From Perca fluviatilis (Eukaryota > Chordata > Actinopteri > Perciformes > Percidae), in assembly GCF_010015445.1 (NCBI RefSeq), contig NC_053115.1:12137524-12201523 (forward strand): a DNA stretch of 64,000 nt. The letters are read 5' to 3'. Under the pieces are notes generated by a model. That model had not been told where the DNA came from. It made no database searches and was given only the letters and a program-made list of their open reading frames with translations. Below are positions 1 to 11,952 of the stretch, in pieces. Position 1 is the first letter of the stretch. Each line of letters opens with the position of its first letter. The position numbers and the translations under genes were made by a program.

Positions 1-1463
1 TGGTGTTATTGTTTCTAAATTGCCTCAATCCTAGTTTGACATTTTTGTACTGCAATTTCTTGTTAGTGGCAGACATATGCACTGATACAGATATATCTGC
101 AATAGGCTAATATGGGGTCTAGCTGACCACAACCTACAGTATAGTAACCTTTTTCATACAGTTTTTCCAAGAGGTTACAGGTTAGATAAAAAGAAAATGT
201 CCTGTTCATGTTATTTCTTCTCTGTGTGAGAGTGGGTCCTGGATGCTACTATATCAGTAGTGTAGGAAAATCTTAGTGGCTCTGTCTTGCTCTGTTGGAA
301 TTGGGGAAATTCAGACTCAATCCTTTAGCACTATATAATTTACATATGCTATTCAAAACCCCTGTTTACAATATTCTTGTTTTAAAATGAGCCAGAGACA
401 GCCGTTTTCAAACCAACTAATGAAGCTAAAGTTAGCCTACTAAGCTACCTAGCTACAGCTGATAAAATCTGCTGTCATTTCCTCCCAACAAAATCAAGCT
501 GGCTAACAATGAGAAGCCTGCTTTTGTCTACCTGTGTTTGAATTCAAGATTCATTTCTTCAAAAATGACCAACAATTCTGAGTGGAAAATCTGCCACCGT
601 TCTTATTGCGTGTGTGCTGTTTACATTTATTACAACTAAGATTACAGTGCTTGTCTTTGATTCATATCATAAAAGCAATACATGTTTGGTGCTCACCATT
701 TGTCTTTATTTTATACAACAATTGACTAATCAAGACCAAATTTGATAGTGATTTCACACTATGTCATTTTTTTCTCCTAAAAGCAACCTTTGATGCCTTT
801 TCAAATATAATAGACAATCATTTTCCACAACTTACAACTAAAGTAGAGTACAAAGGAGAACTGGTGAATAATTAATGAAGCTTGCTGAGTCTCCACAGCC
901 ATTTCAAAGTCAAAGTCAAGGAGAGAGCTGCATGTGGAGTCCTTAAATACACTCGGGAGTCCAAAGCTACAGTCGGACAGGCTTATAGCTGCAAGGTAAT
1001 TCCTGCACTTTCCCATGTCCCCTGCCAACCAATAAGACCCAATTCTGCAAACGCAAGATTTTTCTCAATTTTCCACCTCTTCCTTTCTATTGTTTAAATT
1101 CCTTCTTTGCTCTCACTCTCTCTCTCCAGCTCAGTAACATCTCCCACAAATCTCCCCCTCATGTTGTTGACACTACGTTTTTATTCCTCTCTCCCATTCC
1201 TATTTGCCTTCTATTCTTACTTTCAACCTATTAAAGGTTCATCTACCACTCCAGCCTCTTATGTATTTTCACCTTCCTTCCTTTAATTCAGTTCCCCTCC
1301 ACACTTTCTCTTACTCTCTGTGGATCTCTCGCTGAGTGGGCAATCTGTGTCTGTTGGCTCTCTGGTGTGTGGCATAAAGAGATGCTTCCAACTCTCAGAG
1401 TAGCTCACTACATCTCCTGGAGCCTTGCCCACTGGCTCTGGCAGGTGTTGAGCATCCTGGGAG

Positions 1464-1470
<7 letters not shown>
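1..1470. other. Intergenic or intronic DNA, nothing recognised
   Basis: AT-rich sequence with no open frame longer than about 75 codons, no splice-bounded exon and no repeat I can name. A pyrimidine-rich stretch lies near 1070-1280. I see no supportable gene here. Confidence 0.5.

Positions 1471-1552
<82 letters not shown>
1471..1552. repeat. (TG)n microsatellite
   Basis: About 41 uninterrupted TG units. Open frames crossing it on both strands read as Val-Cys or His-Thr runs and are artefacts of the repeat. Confidence 0.98.
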
Positions 1553-1553
<1 letters not shown>

Positions 1554-1760
1554 TGTTTCACTGTGTGTGGTGCCCTGTGGCTTGTAAAAAAAAACAACTG
1601 AACCATAAATGAACCATAACGGTTCTGCTGTGTGATTCTGTTGCATGTTTTATGCAAGCCATAATGCATAGGGTGTCCCTATACAGTGTACATGAAAATA
1701 ATAGATGTGAGGCAGAAAGGAGCCTGTTCAGTCATTGTTTTGCAACATCTCTCTCTGACG

Positions 1761-1784
1761 CACACACACACACACACACACACA
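1761..1784. repeat. (CA)n microsatellite
   Basis: Twelve CA units, about 200 bases from the longer TG tract, in the complementary phase. Confidence 0.95.
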
Positions 1785-2666
1785 AATCTCTCCCAACCAC
1801 AAAACCAAAGCACAGGATATCACAGCAATTCAAAGCAGATTAACGGTATGAACTCCTTTACCAAATGGAGGACAGAAAAATAAAAATAAATTTATGAGCG
1901 ACTGCTGGAAGCTTTAGAAAAAAAACTGCACTTTTGCTTTTTACTCCGCTTTCTACTTTCTTTCCTCATCACACAGCTGAAATGCAATTCCCTTTGAATC
2001 TATCATATAATAAACTTTGTCCACTGATTTGTTTCCAGCAAAGGGCAATGAGGCAAACAACCTCATTACCAGAATAAAAGGCAAACTGCAGATACACAGA
2101 AAGACACGGAAGAGAGAGATTCAAATACATATTTGTGACATGTTACGCTATGCAATGCAAATATTACTCCACCTGTAGTATGCCACACTAAATATTGGTC
2201 AAAATTGTTAGTGTTAGTCTACAGGTTTTTCCGTTGTTGTGTATGTTGATAATTTGCTTATGTGCACACATTTTTATTTTGACGTACACATTTCCTGGTG
2301 TCATATAGCCATAGCCACTAGCGATATCATTAGTCATGCAACAATGCCAAACATTCTTTGGTTTCAGCATCTCATGTGAGGATTTGATACTTTTCCTGAT
2401 TTATAGCATTGCAAATTGAATATTTCTGGGTTTTGAACTGTTGACTGCACAAAAATAGTATATTGAAGACGTCACATTAAGCTATGGGAAATTGTGATAA
2501 AGAATTTTCAAAGTTTTTTTTTACAGACTAAACAATTAATCAAGAAAATAATAGTTAGATGAATGTATAATGAAAATACTTAGTTGAGTAAACATATGCA
2601 AATTCACAAAACCTCAGTGGGTCAGGTGTTGGACAATAACATCAATGCAATAAAAACAAATAGGTA
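1785..2666. other. Intergenic or intronic DNA, nothing recognised
   Basis: AT-rich, no exon-like frame and no recognisable repeat before the SINE that begins near 2667. Confidence 0.45.
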
Positions 2667-2861
2667 GGGGTGCCTGGGTAGTTCACCTGGTAGAGCGCTC
2701 GCCCATATAAAGAGGCTTAGTCTTCAACGCAACAGCAGTGGGTTTGACTCCCTTTCCATGTTATTTTCACTTTCTCTCCCCTTTCAAGTCTAAGCTGTCC
2801 TGTCAGAAATAAAGGCCTAAAATGACCAAAAAATAATCTTAAAAAAAAAAAATAATAAATA
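2667..2861 (+). mobile_element. tRNA-derived SINE, plus orientation
   Basis: The head has a tRNA-like A box (tagttcacctggtagagcg, 2680-2698) and a B-box-like gggtttgactcc at 2740-2751, about 60 bases apart, as in a Pol III internal promoter. A pyrimidine-rich body follows, then an A-rich tail (2841-2861). A second copy of the same family lies inverted at 38108-38305, which supports a dispersed SINE rather than a single tRNA gene. The tRNA-like part does not fold as an intact tRNA by eye. The exact family name is not assigned. Confidence 0.75.
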
Positions 2862-3395
2862 ACAGATACATTGCACACAAATTCAAGCTCTTTTATAAAA
2901 AGGCTTTATTGGTGACATTTTGACCAGATTGGTAAAGGCAAAGGTCCACATGAAGGAAATGAGACATACAGTATTATAGAAAACTGACATATCATAATGA
3001 CCTTGTGGTCAAACAGCTTTACATAAAGTAAAACATCTTAGAATATGATGTCAAACCTCTTACCATCCTCTAGGCTGTATTACAGTCTACAATGACCATT
3101 TGGCCTGTCAGTGTGTGTGCTAGTGAATGGTGTTACAATATGTTCCCTTCAATTTCTCTCTTCACTAATGTATTTGTTTTACTTGTCTGTCAAAAAACTC
3201 CATTAAAGCTTTTTTTATGGAACTTTGATATACCGAATAATGAAATGTTCTGTCATAGTTCTTTATTTGTTGCTTTTTAAAACTTTTCTCTACCTCACTA
3301 CCTGAGCTGTCATTGTTGTAAGATGACCTCCTTTACTGTAAGCTGTAGTGATTGGCATCCTCTAACACCAGGAAAATATTACATTTGGGAGGGAG
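2862..3395. other. Intergenic or intronic DNA, nothing recognised
   Basis: AT-rich sequence between the SINE and the next repeat; no gene or repeat recognised. Confidence 0.4.
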
Positions 3396-3722
3396 GGGAC
3401 ATACAATCCAGGTGAGGAGCAATTTCAATTTTATTTTTGGTGTGGCCTTGACCAACTGCCACTTTGCTCGTTTGAAAGCCATGATGTCTCTCTCTCATGG
3501 GTGGGCCAAATTCTCTGTGCGTGCAAAGCAGAGAAAGGGGAGGTAACCAGATTCCAGATTGGCCCATCTGAGCTTTCATTTTGTCAAAGGCAGAGCAGGA
3601 TACCCAGGGCTCGGTTTACACCTATCGCCATTTCTAGCCACTGGGGGACCATAGGCAGGCTGGGGGAACGCATATTAATGTTAAAAAAACTCATAAAGTG
3701 AAATTTTCATGCCATGGGACCT
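3396..3722 (-). mobile_element. Dispersed TTAA-flanked miniature element, copy 1
   Basis: The stretch about 3430-3722 matches, in inverted orientation, the stretch 58111-58413: the same order of blocks is readable over about 280 bases (catgatgtctctctctcatg, then a match around ctcagatgggc, then the gccactgggggacc block, then the end near ccatgggacc). Its outer end reads AGGTCC on the minus strand and abuts TTAA at 3723-3726, so this is the head of a non-autonomous DNA element. The 3396 boundary is approximate. No coding capacity. Confidence 0.7.
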
Positions 3723-3726
3723 TTAA

Positions 3727-5219
3727 AATCATTGTGACACACCTTACAAAAAGCGTGGAGGTTGTCGATATGACTAGGTAAGATGCAGGTAAATTTTTTC
3801 CACCCAACACTGTTGAAATTTACAGCTTTATTTTGATTTCTTTGCGGGAACACCGCCTTCACCATTTTTATTGGCTCGCTTTCAGCTCTGAACTTTCTGC
3901 GAAGCTTGCGCAGCGATCAACTGCACAACTGGATTGTAGGTTGCCAGATTGAGGTGACAAACGGGTTGAAAATTGTATATGGTGTGTGGATTGTGTGAAT
4001 AGGATGCGTTTCATACAAGCTCTGGCAACTGGTCAACATTAGACAAATATTGGTCCGATTATTTATAAAGGAGTTTGGGCCATGCAAATTACGAGAGTTT
4101 CCCGGGAGAAATAACAACAATAAAAACATTTTTAAACCTGCCTTATTTTTTTTATATTAGAATATTGACCTATATTTATATTTGAACAGATGACCAAAAG
4201 ATAAATGGAACCAATCAGTCCTGTCAGATGTAGACGGACCAAGTTCACAACTTTTTATGGTGTGCTTTAAATATGGGGTGCCCTCTTTTAAACTGTTAGT
4301 CAAGCATAATCCTGGTCTAGAGTACAGCCCGAGCCCTATTGCTGCTAGCTAATTTGTCTGTAACATCAGCATGATTTAAAAAACCAGGAGGGAAGGTCCG
4401 GGAGATAGGGCTAAAAAAACGTGAGAAACCCGGGAAAAAGGGAGCGTTGGCAGGTATGCTCCCCATCGATCTGACTGAGTTGTCAAATTGCCTTTCAGTT
4501 TGCTATGCAGGCGCCCTCTTCAACCTGCCTGTGAAACACGATTTGTTGACAAACGGTGAGTGCTGTGCCGATGTCAGGCTGTCTGCTCTGACATCCAACT
4601 GTTTCCTGACTTTAATCACAGGGGCGTCACTAGTAATCAATCCCATAACCTTGGTAGAATGCTAAATCAACACAACGACTGACGCCAATGGTACATTTTC
4701 ACAGATCTGAACTGTCAGAGAAAAGTGTGAAAACATGTACAGTACTTGTGATGTTAATATGGACTTCCAGGGAAATTTCTAGCACCCTGTGTAGCCTCAT
4801 TGTTAATGCTATATAACTGGCACAGAAAGAGTTTTCTTGGCTTGGCCTTTTCTAAGTATAGATTTTCCTAAAGGCAGTACTGTCAGAACCGCCTCACAGT
4901 AGAAGCAGGGGGCCCTTGTTTCAAGATGCAAGTACAGTACATTTATTTTTAAAATGGTCCTCCTTGGCATTTCTAACAATATTGCTCAGAGAGCATTGAT
5001 AGAAGTGAGGCCACGAGAACACAGAGGCGGCTGCTTGCTATTCACCAAAGACTAATTAAAAATGAAAAGGGAGGAAAATGATGAAAGAAAGCAATGCGGT
5101 AAAGGACATAAATATATAACAAATGCATGTACACTGCTCCAGCCCAAAAGAGACCACTCTTAAATATTTTCTCACTTCAGGTCCATAGCAAAAAGTGCCA
5201 GTGTGAGGTCAATCCATCG

Positions 5220-5222
<3 letters not shown>
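3727..5222. other. Intergenic or intronic DNA, nothing recognised
   Basis: No exon-like frame; the longest frames are about 70 codons and show no family resemblance. I see no clear repeat boundaries here. Confidence 0.4.

Positions 5223-5287
<65 letters not shown>
5223..5287. repeat. (CT)n microsatellite
   Basis: About 32 CT units without interruption. Poly-Leu/Ser frames across it are artefacts. Confidence 0.98.
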
Positions 5288-5291
<4 letters not shown>

Positions 5292-5760
5292 TCCCTCCCT
5301 GCTTTGGAGGGAGCTTGAGCTGTTTGAGGATGACTAAATTACAGAGGGCTTATTAGCATGGACGAGAAGCAAGTGTGACACCCGTATCTTTGCTGATCCA
5401 TGTGTGTGTGCTTGTGTGTGAGAGCCAGAGAGAGAAGCTTGCAGAGTAAGCCTGTCATCAACCCTGCAAGCTTCTGTTTTTCTTTGTGAAACCATTAAAC
5501 GATAAGGCTTATGTTATTCTGTATTTCTTTCCTTATTGTCAACATGTCACATGAAAAGACCAAAACCAACTATGTGTTGGTCCGTCTCTCAACACATTCA
5601 AGTCCAATCATCCCTACTGAAGACGTAAATCTTAACTAACAGATCATAAACAAACAGTAGTTCCATTCCAAAAAAAGGAAAAATAGCTGTAGTTTAGAGC
5701 AAACGTTACACAAACAGGAGTTAATTGTGCATTCTTGAGGGACTACTTTAAGCACATTAA

Positions 5761-6512
5761 GGATGTTTTTACACCTGCCTGGTTTAGTTCGATTGACTCA
5801 AACCCCGGAACGTTTACCACCATGGTGCGGTTCGTTTGGGCAGTTGAGAACACAGAAATCGCACTCGGGTGCAGACCAAAAGAACCGGTCCGATACCAAC
5901 TTGAGGAGGTGGTCTTGGTCAGATTACAAATGAGCACTGGTACGCTTCCGTACAGTTTGTTCGTAAGGAACGTGATCCGACTTCGATCCGACCCAACAAT
6001 GTGTACACCGCAAGTTTGAATTTAACGGCACCTGTAGTCAAGTGTGCTTGGCAGTCTGTGATGCAGCAGAGCATGCAACTGTAGCAGCTTGCAATGTTTC
6101 TGTAATATACTGTGGTGAAGCTCTCCTTGGTCAAACCAGTCGTTGCTAAAGTTGGAGACCGACACAGAGCGACAGAGAGCAGAAATCTCGGTGAGCAGAG
6201 CAGATGTAGTAACATTGCTTTCAAAACAATGTCTGGAAAATGATTTAAATGAAATAAGCTGGTTTAACCATGGAGATGTAAGATTTATGCCCTGTTCAGA
6301 ACACAGGAGCTTCTTTCTGTATTTACTTTCTTGCTGCCGCCCCAGACACATCTGACCAATAAGCAGAGTGAACGTTCTTGCATGGATGCATTTTAATTTG
6401 CTTGGATTTTTCTCTGTGTCAAACGATACTGAACCAAGGGGAATATGCTCCAAATTTACACTCATCAACTGATTTGGTCCAGAGCAGACAAACTCTAGGT
6501 GCGAAAACACCC
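5761..6512. mobile_element. Non-autonomous DNA transposon, TTAA target, about 750 bp
   Basis: The left end reads GGATGTTTTTACACCTG and the right end, reverse-complemented, GGGTGTTTTCGCACCTAG: a clear terminal inverted repeat. Both ends abut TTAA (5757-5760 and 6513-6516), the signature of elements that duplicate TTAA (piggyBac or Kolobok type; the superfamily is inference). The interior has frames of 94 and 176 codons on opposite strands with no recognisable domain, so I treat them as chance frames. The right TTAA runs into an AAT repeat that belongs to the neighbouring retroposon tail. Confidence 0.75.
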
Positions 6513-6514
6513 TT

Positions 6515-6830
6515 AATAATAATAATAATAATGTATACTTTATTAATCCCACAAGGGGAAATTACAATGTTTTTTGTTGTTATTACACACAGGCCTGAAT
6601 TACACACACATGCTCAGTACCTATACTGAACTAATGGAGAGATGTCAGAGTGAGGGAGCTGCCCATGGAAAGGCGCCCTGAGCAGTTGGGAGTTCAGTGC
6701 CTTGCTCAAGAGCACCTTGGCAGTGCCCAGGAGGTGAACTGGCACCTCTCCAGCTACCAGTCCACCACCATACTTTGGTCCGTATGGAGACTTGAACCAA
6801 CCCTCCGGTTCACAACCCAACTCCCCCTTA
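6515..6830 (-). mobile_element. Non-LTR retroposon 3' tail, minus orientation
   Basis: Read on the minus strand, the segment ends in attaataaagtatac followed by an (ATT)n microsatellite (6515-6532), typical of the 3' ends of CR1/L2-clade LINEs and SINEs that share their tails. The preceding sequence (ccacaaggggaaatt on the plus strand, then the cttgctcaagagcacc block) is a dispersed-repeat type known from percomorph fish. No reverse-transcriptase coding sequence is present, so this is a 5'-truncated copy. The upstream boundary is approximate. Confidence 0.55.
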
Positions 6831-7076
6831 GTGTGCTAGCTTAGTACTGTACATCACCAGAATGGTGTATGTGGGAATGACCTAAAATAAACTACAATGC
6901 GTGTTGTCATGGTAATGAAATGCTGTATTGCATAGAATTAGATATAGGATTTGGCTAGTAAAGTTGACACTTTTTATTCAAAATGTGTACTGTTTAAACC
7001 TGGTAAAGAAATTAAATGATGAAATGCCTGTATCACCATGCATGAAATCAGGGAATGTGAGAGTGTGGGACATACC

Positions 7077-7563
7077 TTACAGTCATAGCCTGACAAACCA
7101 GACCCACATTAAGATGTTGGGTCTGGGATCTCACCATCGACAGGGCTCAATCCGAGGGGCGGGTTAAACGGTTGTCTTTCAAATTCCCTCTGCACGTAAT
7201 AGGATAGCGCTACAACCAGGCAGAGCAACGAAGAAGGTAGCAAAGCTAGTTGATAGATTAAACTTTTGTATCCGGTCGTAAAAACTCTGAACACATCTTC
7301 CTTTTTTAAGAATGATTTCTGTGCCGTTCTTTGATCTTTTCTCAAAGAAAAGCTTAACTCCAAGTCTTCCAGAAGACCGCTGTTCCCAGTAGCAGCAGCA
7401 GCAGCCATAAGCCCGCCCACTGACTCTATACACGATGTGATTGGCCTGACCAGAGTTTGGTTTTTCCAGCTCGGAAGCCAACGGAGAGTGCCTAGACCCC
7501 CCTTGCTGCAAAATAAATTTGCTGCCACTATGGTGCGTCTATATTTCTAGGATATTACAGTCA
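7077..7563. mobile_element. hAT-like miniature element with terminal hairpin, copy 1
   Basis: The element body (7086-7554, 469 bp) is bracketed by two identical 9-base copies of ttacagtca (7077-7085 and 7555-7563), consistent with the 8-bp duplication of hAT transposons plus one chance base. The left end begins TAGCCTGAC and carries a hairpin (ccagacccac ... gttgggtctgg, 7097-7126). The same layout is seen at 26322-26777 and 47829-48370. Frames of 139 and 110 codons on the minus strand lie inside the element and have no recognised domain. Confidence 0.75.
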
Positions 7564-10500
7564 GGTAAAAGTAGCGTACAGTACGAATAAGTCAAAGGAA
7601 TTTTGAATGAAGCCCTGGTAGATGGAAGAATTAAGTGCAAACATTTTTCACCTGAAAAGTTGCCACCTTAAGGGGACAGCAAGTAAAATCAGGGTCATTA
7701 ACTCAATGCTTCCATTTGAATCACATCCGTAGGGCACTGAAGAGAAGAAATGATTCATTGAGAAGAAATCAGCCACAGTAAATACCAAGAGATAAAAATC
7801 CAGCTTAACATCATAACTTCCACCAAGGTGAATGTAAATAGTCCGTGAACAAAAGCCCTGTGGGAAGAGGTATTTCACCAACTTGATGAATGGCTTTAAT
7901 AATCAGGGGAGCCCCGAGTGGATGAAACAGCAAGAAGCTCCTGTAATGAAGAGACATGCTGCAGATATTTATCTTGATCTTAATCCTGCATGCAGATAAC
8001 CAACTAGAGGAAGAACTTATGTTTGGTTAGCGAATATGGGGAAAAACCTTCAGTGACAGCACTTTGTTCTGGTTTAGAGGCTATAGTTTTCACACAATAC
8101 CAATACAAAGATATTGTTTAGAAGTCAAAATAAGTCACTTTTATTAAGTTATTGTATTTTTATGAATTCACCACTAAGTGTAAGTTATACTTGCAGTTGT
8201 GAATAGCGCTATGACCCCGACTTACAAGTGTACAAGTGACAACCAATAACCAATAACCTAATGTCAAAAAAAACTGATAACACTGATATAAATAAGTAGC
8301 CTGGGAATTTGCCAGAAAGTCAATAATGCTGTATTTGGTTCAGAATCAGTGGCGGTGCAAATAGACAGGAGTCTCCTTGGGGAAATAATCGCTTGCTGCA
8401 AGACCTTCAGCCTCCATTCAAGGTGGAAGGTAAAATAATGAAATAAGAATGGAGCCGGTAATCAAGCAAGCAGCTGTCTGCCCGTTGCCGCCGGTACTCC
8501 AGAGTGAATTTTTTATAGCCCTTGGGACACAAGACTCAGAGGCTATTTCTGCGTTTCCTCTCAGTGTGTGGCAACACAAAGTAGCATGTGTTGTTGACAA
8601 CACATATTGGGGCTCTGAGCTGTTTTTGAGAATGCACACTGTACTCTACGGGGAAGAAAGACAACATTATTTCATGTTCGAGTGCCCTGGAGAACCTTTA
8701 AGTGATGGTGTGTATGTTTTCACAAAACGCGACAGTTGAGTGCAGCGGTGACCAAGCTGCTTAGAGCACTGTGCTAGGCATGATGTGTTGAATGAAGTTA
8801 ACTTATAATGGAAGCAGTTTCACATTGGTGGAAGTAATGGAATTTTAACATATTTTAAGTAAGTCTAAGTGAGCTCATACAACCAGGACCTCATTGCAAA
8901 TGGCCTGTACACTATATTCTCTTGTGTCAGAGTAATTTACTAGAATTGCACATTTCACTGAGCAGAGCTGACCATCTCAGCCAGAGGTGAGAAGGGTCCA
9001 CACAAAACAGGCTCTCTGCTAACTTCTCTCTGGTGGTTCAGAACAAATGTAAGTAGCTGATCCTGCTGTTATTAGCTAGTGTGTAATGGCCACTGGAGAT
9101 GGGTTGCAATATTTGTAATGAACAAATGCCTCCAAAAGCGAAAAGAAAGCTAATTTTCTCCACTAAATATTCAGTGTTAAACCAATTCAAAAACACATTG
9201 GACCATCACTGAACTTCTTCTGCTTCAGTGTGTACAGTCTGTATTTCTAAAATCACAAATTCTGTCTATAGAAAATGCAGTGAAATAGACAAATATAATT
9301 TTAACTGTTGGTCATGACAAGCGTAACTACTTCACATCACCGGAGGAAAGCAGCTGCATGTCAAGTTGCAACATGCTCAAATCGACTCCTGCCTCCGGTT
9401 ACCTCTCGAGGAAAGCATTGTTTCAACCATCCTTTCACTCTCCTGCTCTCTCCTACCGAACCTCCGTCAGCAGCACCCTCCGCTGTAACAGCATGATTGT
9501 ACAATCTAGTGCCCCCCTCCCCCTTCCCTCACACAGTCAGAGCTCCATTAATTTGAAAGCCAATGTAAACTGCTGGGGCTGGCCATCCTCATTAAGAGGA
9601 CACCAAGCAGAGAACTGGCAGAAAATCCTAGACACTTTGGAAGCCTAATGAATTGGTACACGCCCCCTCACTGTGAAAGTGGTATGGTCACTCTTAGCTA
9701 CCTCCTTTGTGTTCACTGGTGAGACCCGACCCTAAGGAGCGTATGGCAGGTGAGTCATACTCCGACACAAGCGGCCCACACATGTTGGTGAAGGCCCTGG
9801 TTCACATAACCGGGTCGTTTGACTTCTCACAGAACATGTCATTTTGCGTTGCAGGTGATTCAATCTACACTTCAGCTGAAGCCAGATGCACTTATCTGAA
9901 ACAATTGAGTCAGGGCTGAATCTAACAAGCAATTTCCAGAACAGTGCATCAAGCCCCTCTGCCTGGGCAATTTATCAAAGAGCCCGATTGAAAAGAAAAG
10001 AAAAATCTCCTGAGGATAACTAACCTTAAAAAATGCTCTTTTCTGGTGCTGCAGCTACTGTTGTTCAAAAATAAAAATAGAAGGATTTATTTTGTTTTCT
10101 GGATCAAGTTTTAAAAACCTGAACAGTTGTTTTTCCAGAGGAGTTTTCATTCTTGTTGAGAGTCCACATCCTAAGGCATTTTCTTATGGCCAGTCTGAGA
10201 CATGGAGTGGGAAAGAGAACACAACGTTTATAGCCAATTTTAATTAACTCCCTTTGGGAGAAATGCGACTAATTTTCTAGCCTGTCCAAGACAGTCAATC
10301 CATTTGAAACTGTGCGTACCACATTCATTTATAGCAGTCAAGCTAACGCTAACTTGCTAAGCAGAAAGGGCTCAAGGGACAACTGGTGAGATTCTGTGAT
10401 GAAGTGGTTAACACACAATTTAATTAGACAACAGTAAATCTACGTTTAGAGCTGCTGGAAAAAGGTAAGATTGCAGGTAAAAAATGCCAGTTATGTTTAA

Positions 10501-10765
10501 AAGAGCTGACACAGAAAAGTAACAGAAAAGGTATTCTCCACTGACTGAAAATTAAAGCATTTATGGAGCAGTAATTAAGTTGTTTTAGCAGCTGTCTGAA
10601 CGCTATACCATACCAAAGCAAAACATATTTGAGGATACCATCACCTACAGCATAACTGCACCTACAGAATAATTGTGGACTCAGTCACTGTGAGGTGAAA
10701 ATATATACTCAAAAATAGATTTGGAGCAACATTTACACTGTGTAAGTGGTTATAAGAAAGTCTAA
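7564..10765. other. Mostly single-copy-looking non-coding DNA
   Basis: No exon with both splice borders and a recognisable product. A plus frame of 96 codons at 8449-8739 has no family resemblance. The stretch about 9530-9960 is less AT-rich and has the texture of a conserved non-coding element (see findings), which cannot be shown without alignment. Confidence 0.4.
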
Positions 10766-11952
10766 GGCTATGTTGAGACTGCAGGCCTTAATGCTCAATT
10801 CAGATTTATTGCCAGATCCAATTTGTTTGACTGACTGTTCACATTATTTTTTTTAATGTGGCCTGCATCAGACTCAGGTATGAACTGGTCACGGAAAGTG
10901 ACCCGCATGCACAAACGAGTAATATAGCGTCACACGTCACACGCAGCACAATGTTTAAATGCTTATCAAAATAAACCCCCGGATGTATTAAGAGAACCAA
11001 GGAGATTTAATCATTATGTCGTGCTACTAGCTACTAGCCAATTTTGACAGTTTGGGAACAGAGACTTTAATAACGTTACATCCATGTTACTAGCTGTACA
11101 GCATACAGTCCTTGGATGTATTATAAGATAATACAAATTATGAATTGCAGCCATTATATCTACTATAGAGCTACAGGAACTCAGGAGAACCGTCATATGA
11201 GCCTGCAGCCACCGGGCGCGGTCCCTTGGGTGTTCATTATGCCTAGTTAAATAGCTCTGAATTCGGCTATTAGTGCATGTTACAACTTTTAAAACAATGA
11301 TTTAAATAAGGACTACTTATGTGTTCGGACTGGCAACTTGATGTACCTCAAAAAAATGTATTCGCTGATATATAGACGTATCTTTCGCCATGTAAAGTCT
11401 ATGGGAAAGTGCAGAATTGTGACGATGGTCGATCTAGAGTGACATCAGAGTCGCATTAATTCCGATCTGACTGTCCATTTAAAAACCTGTATTGGAAATT
11501 TACAAAAATTGAATATTACAAAAACCTCATTCATTCATGTACGACGGCGATTTAAACCTAATTCACTTCAATAAAGATAACTATACATGCTATTCTTGTC
11601 ATGAGCATCAAGGCATGGTGGTGCTGCGGTGCAAATTCAACTCATACGAATCTTTGAGTTACCATGTATGTTAACCCAAAGATCCGTAGAAATAATAGAA
11701 ACGTTGGAGGCCATTAATCGGCGTGCAAAGTCCTTGAAATCCATTCTGCAATTAGCATCATATAGCCATGGCAAAAAGAAAACAATGCAGTTTAATTAAT
11801 TTTGGTTTTACTAAGAAATTGTGTAGCAATGACGTTAATAGCACAACCGATTCAGCGCACGACCCCTGTTCACACTGTCATGAAAAAGAATCAAAATCAG
11901 ATTTCAGAAGAATCAGATTTGGGTCACTTTGGCCTGCAGTCTGAAAGTAGCC
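10766..11952. mobile_element. DNA transposon with 22-bp terminal inverted repeats
   Basis: The left end ggctatgttgagactgcagg and the reverse complement of the right end ggctactttcagactgcagg match at most positions over 22 bases, ending at 10787 and 11931. No convincing target-site duplication flanks it. The interior is about 1.19 kb. A short plus-strand frame near 11690-11800 resembles nothing I recognise. Class II origin is supported by the terminal repeats; the superfamily is open. Confidence 0.65.

Noticed and set aside
1283..1669. 128-codon minus-strand frame with a long Thr-His run
   Set aside because: Most of its length is translated (TG)n microsatellite; no domain or splice support.
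2667..2751. Possible tRNA gene
   Set aside because: A- and B-box-like words are present, but acceptor and anticodon stems do not pair and the unit continues into a SINE body with an A tail and a dispersed second copy.
6022..6552. 176-codon minus-strand frame
   Set aside because: It lies within a TTAA-flanked element and across its right border into an AAT repeat; no recognisable domain and a competing frame on the other strand.
7109..7528. 139- and 110-codon minus-strand frames
   Set aside because: Both are inside a 469-bp hAT-like element bounded by 9-base duplications; no transposase motifs.
8449..8739. 96-codon plus-strand frame
   Set aside because: No family resemblance, no splice borders and no conservation evidence available.
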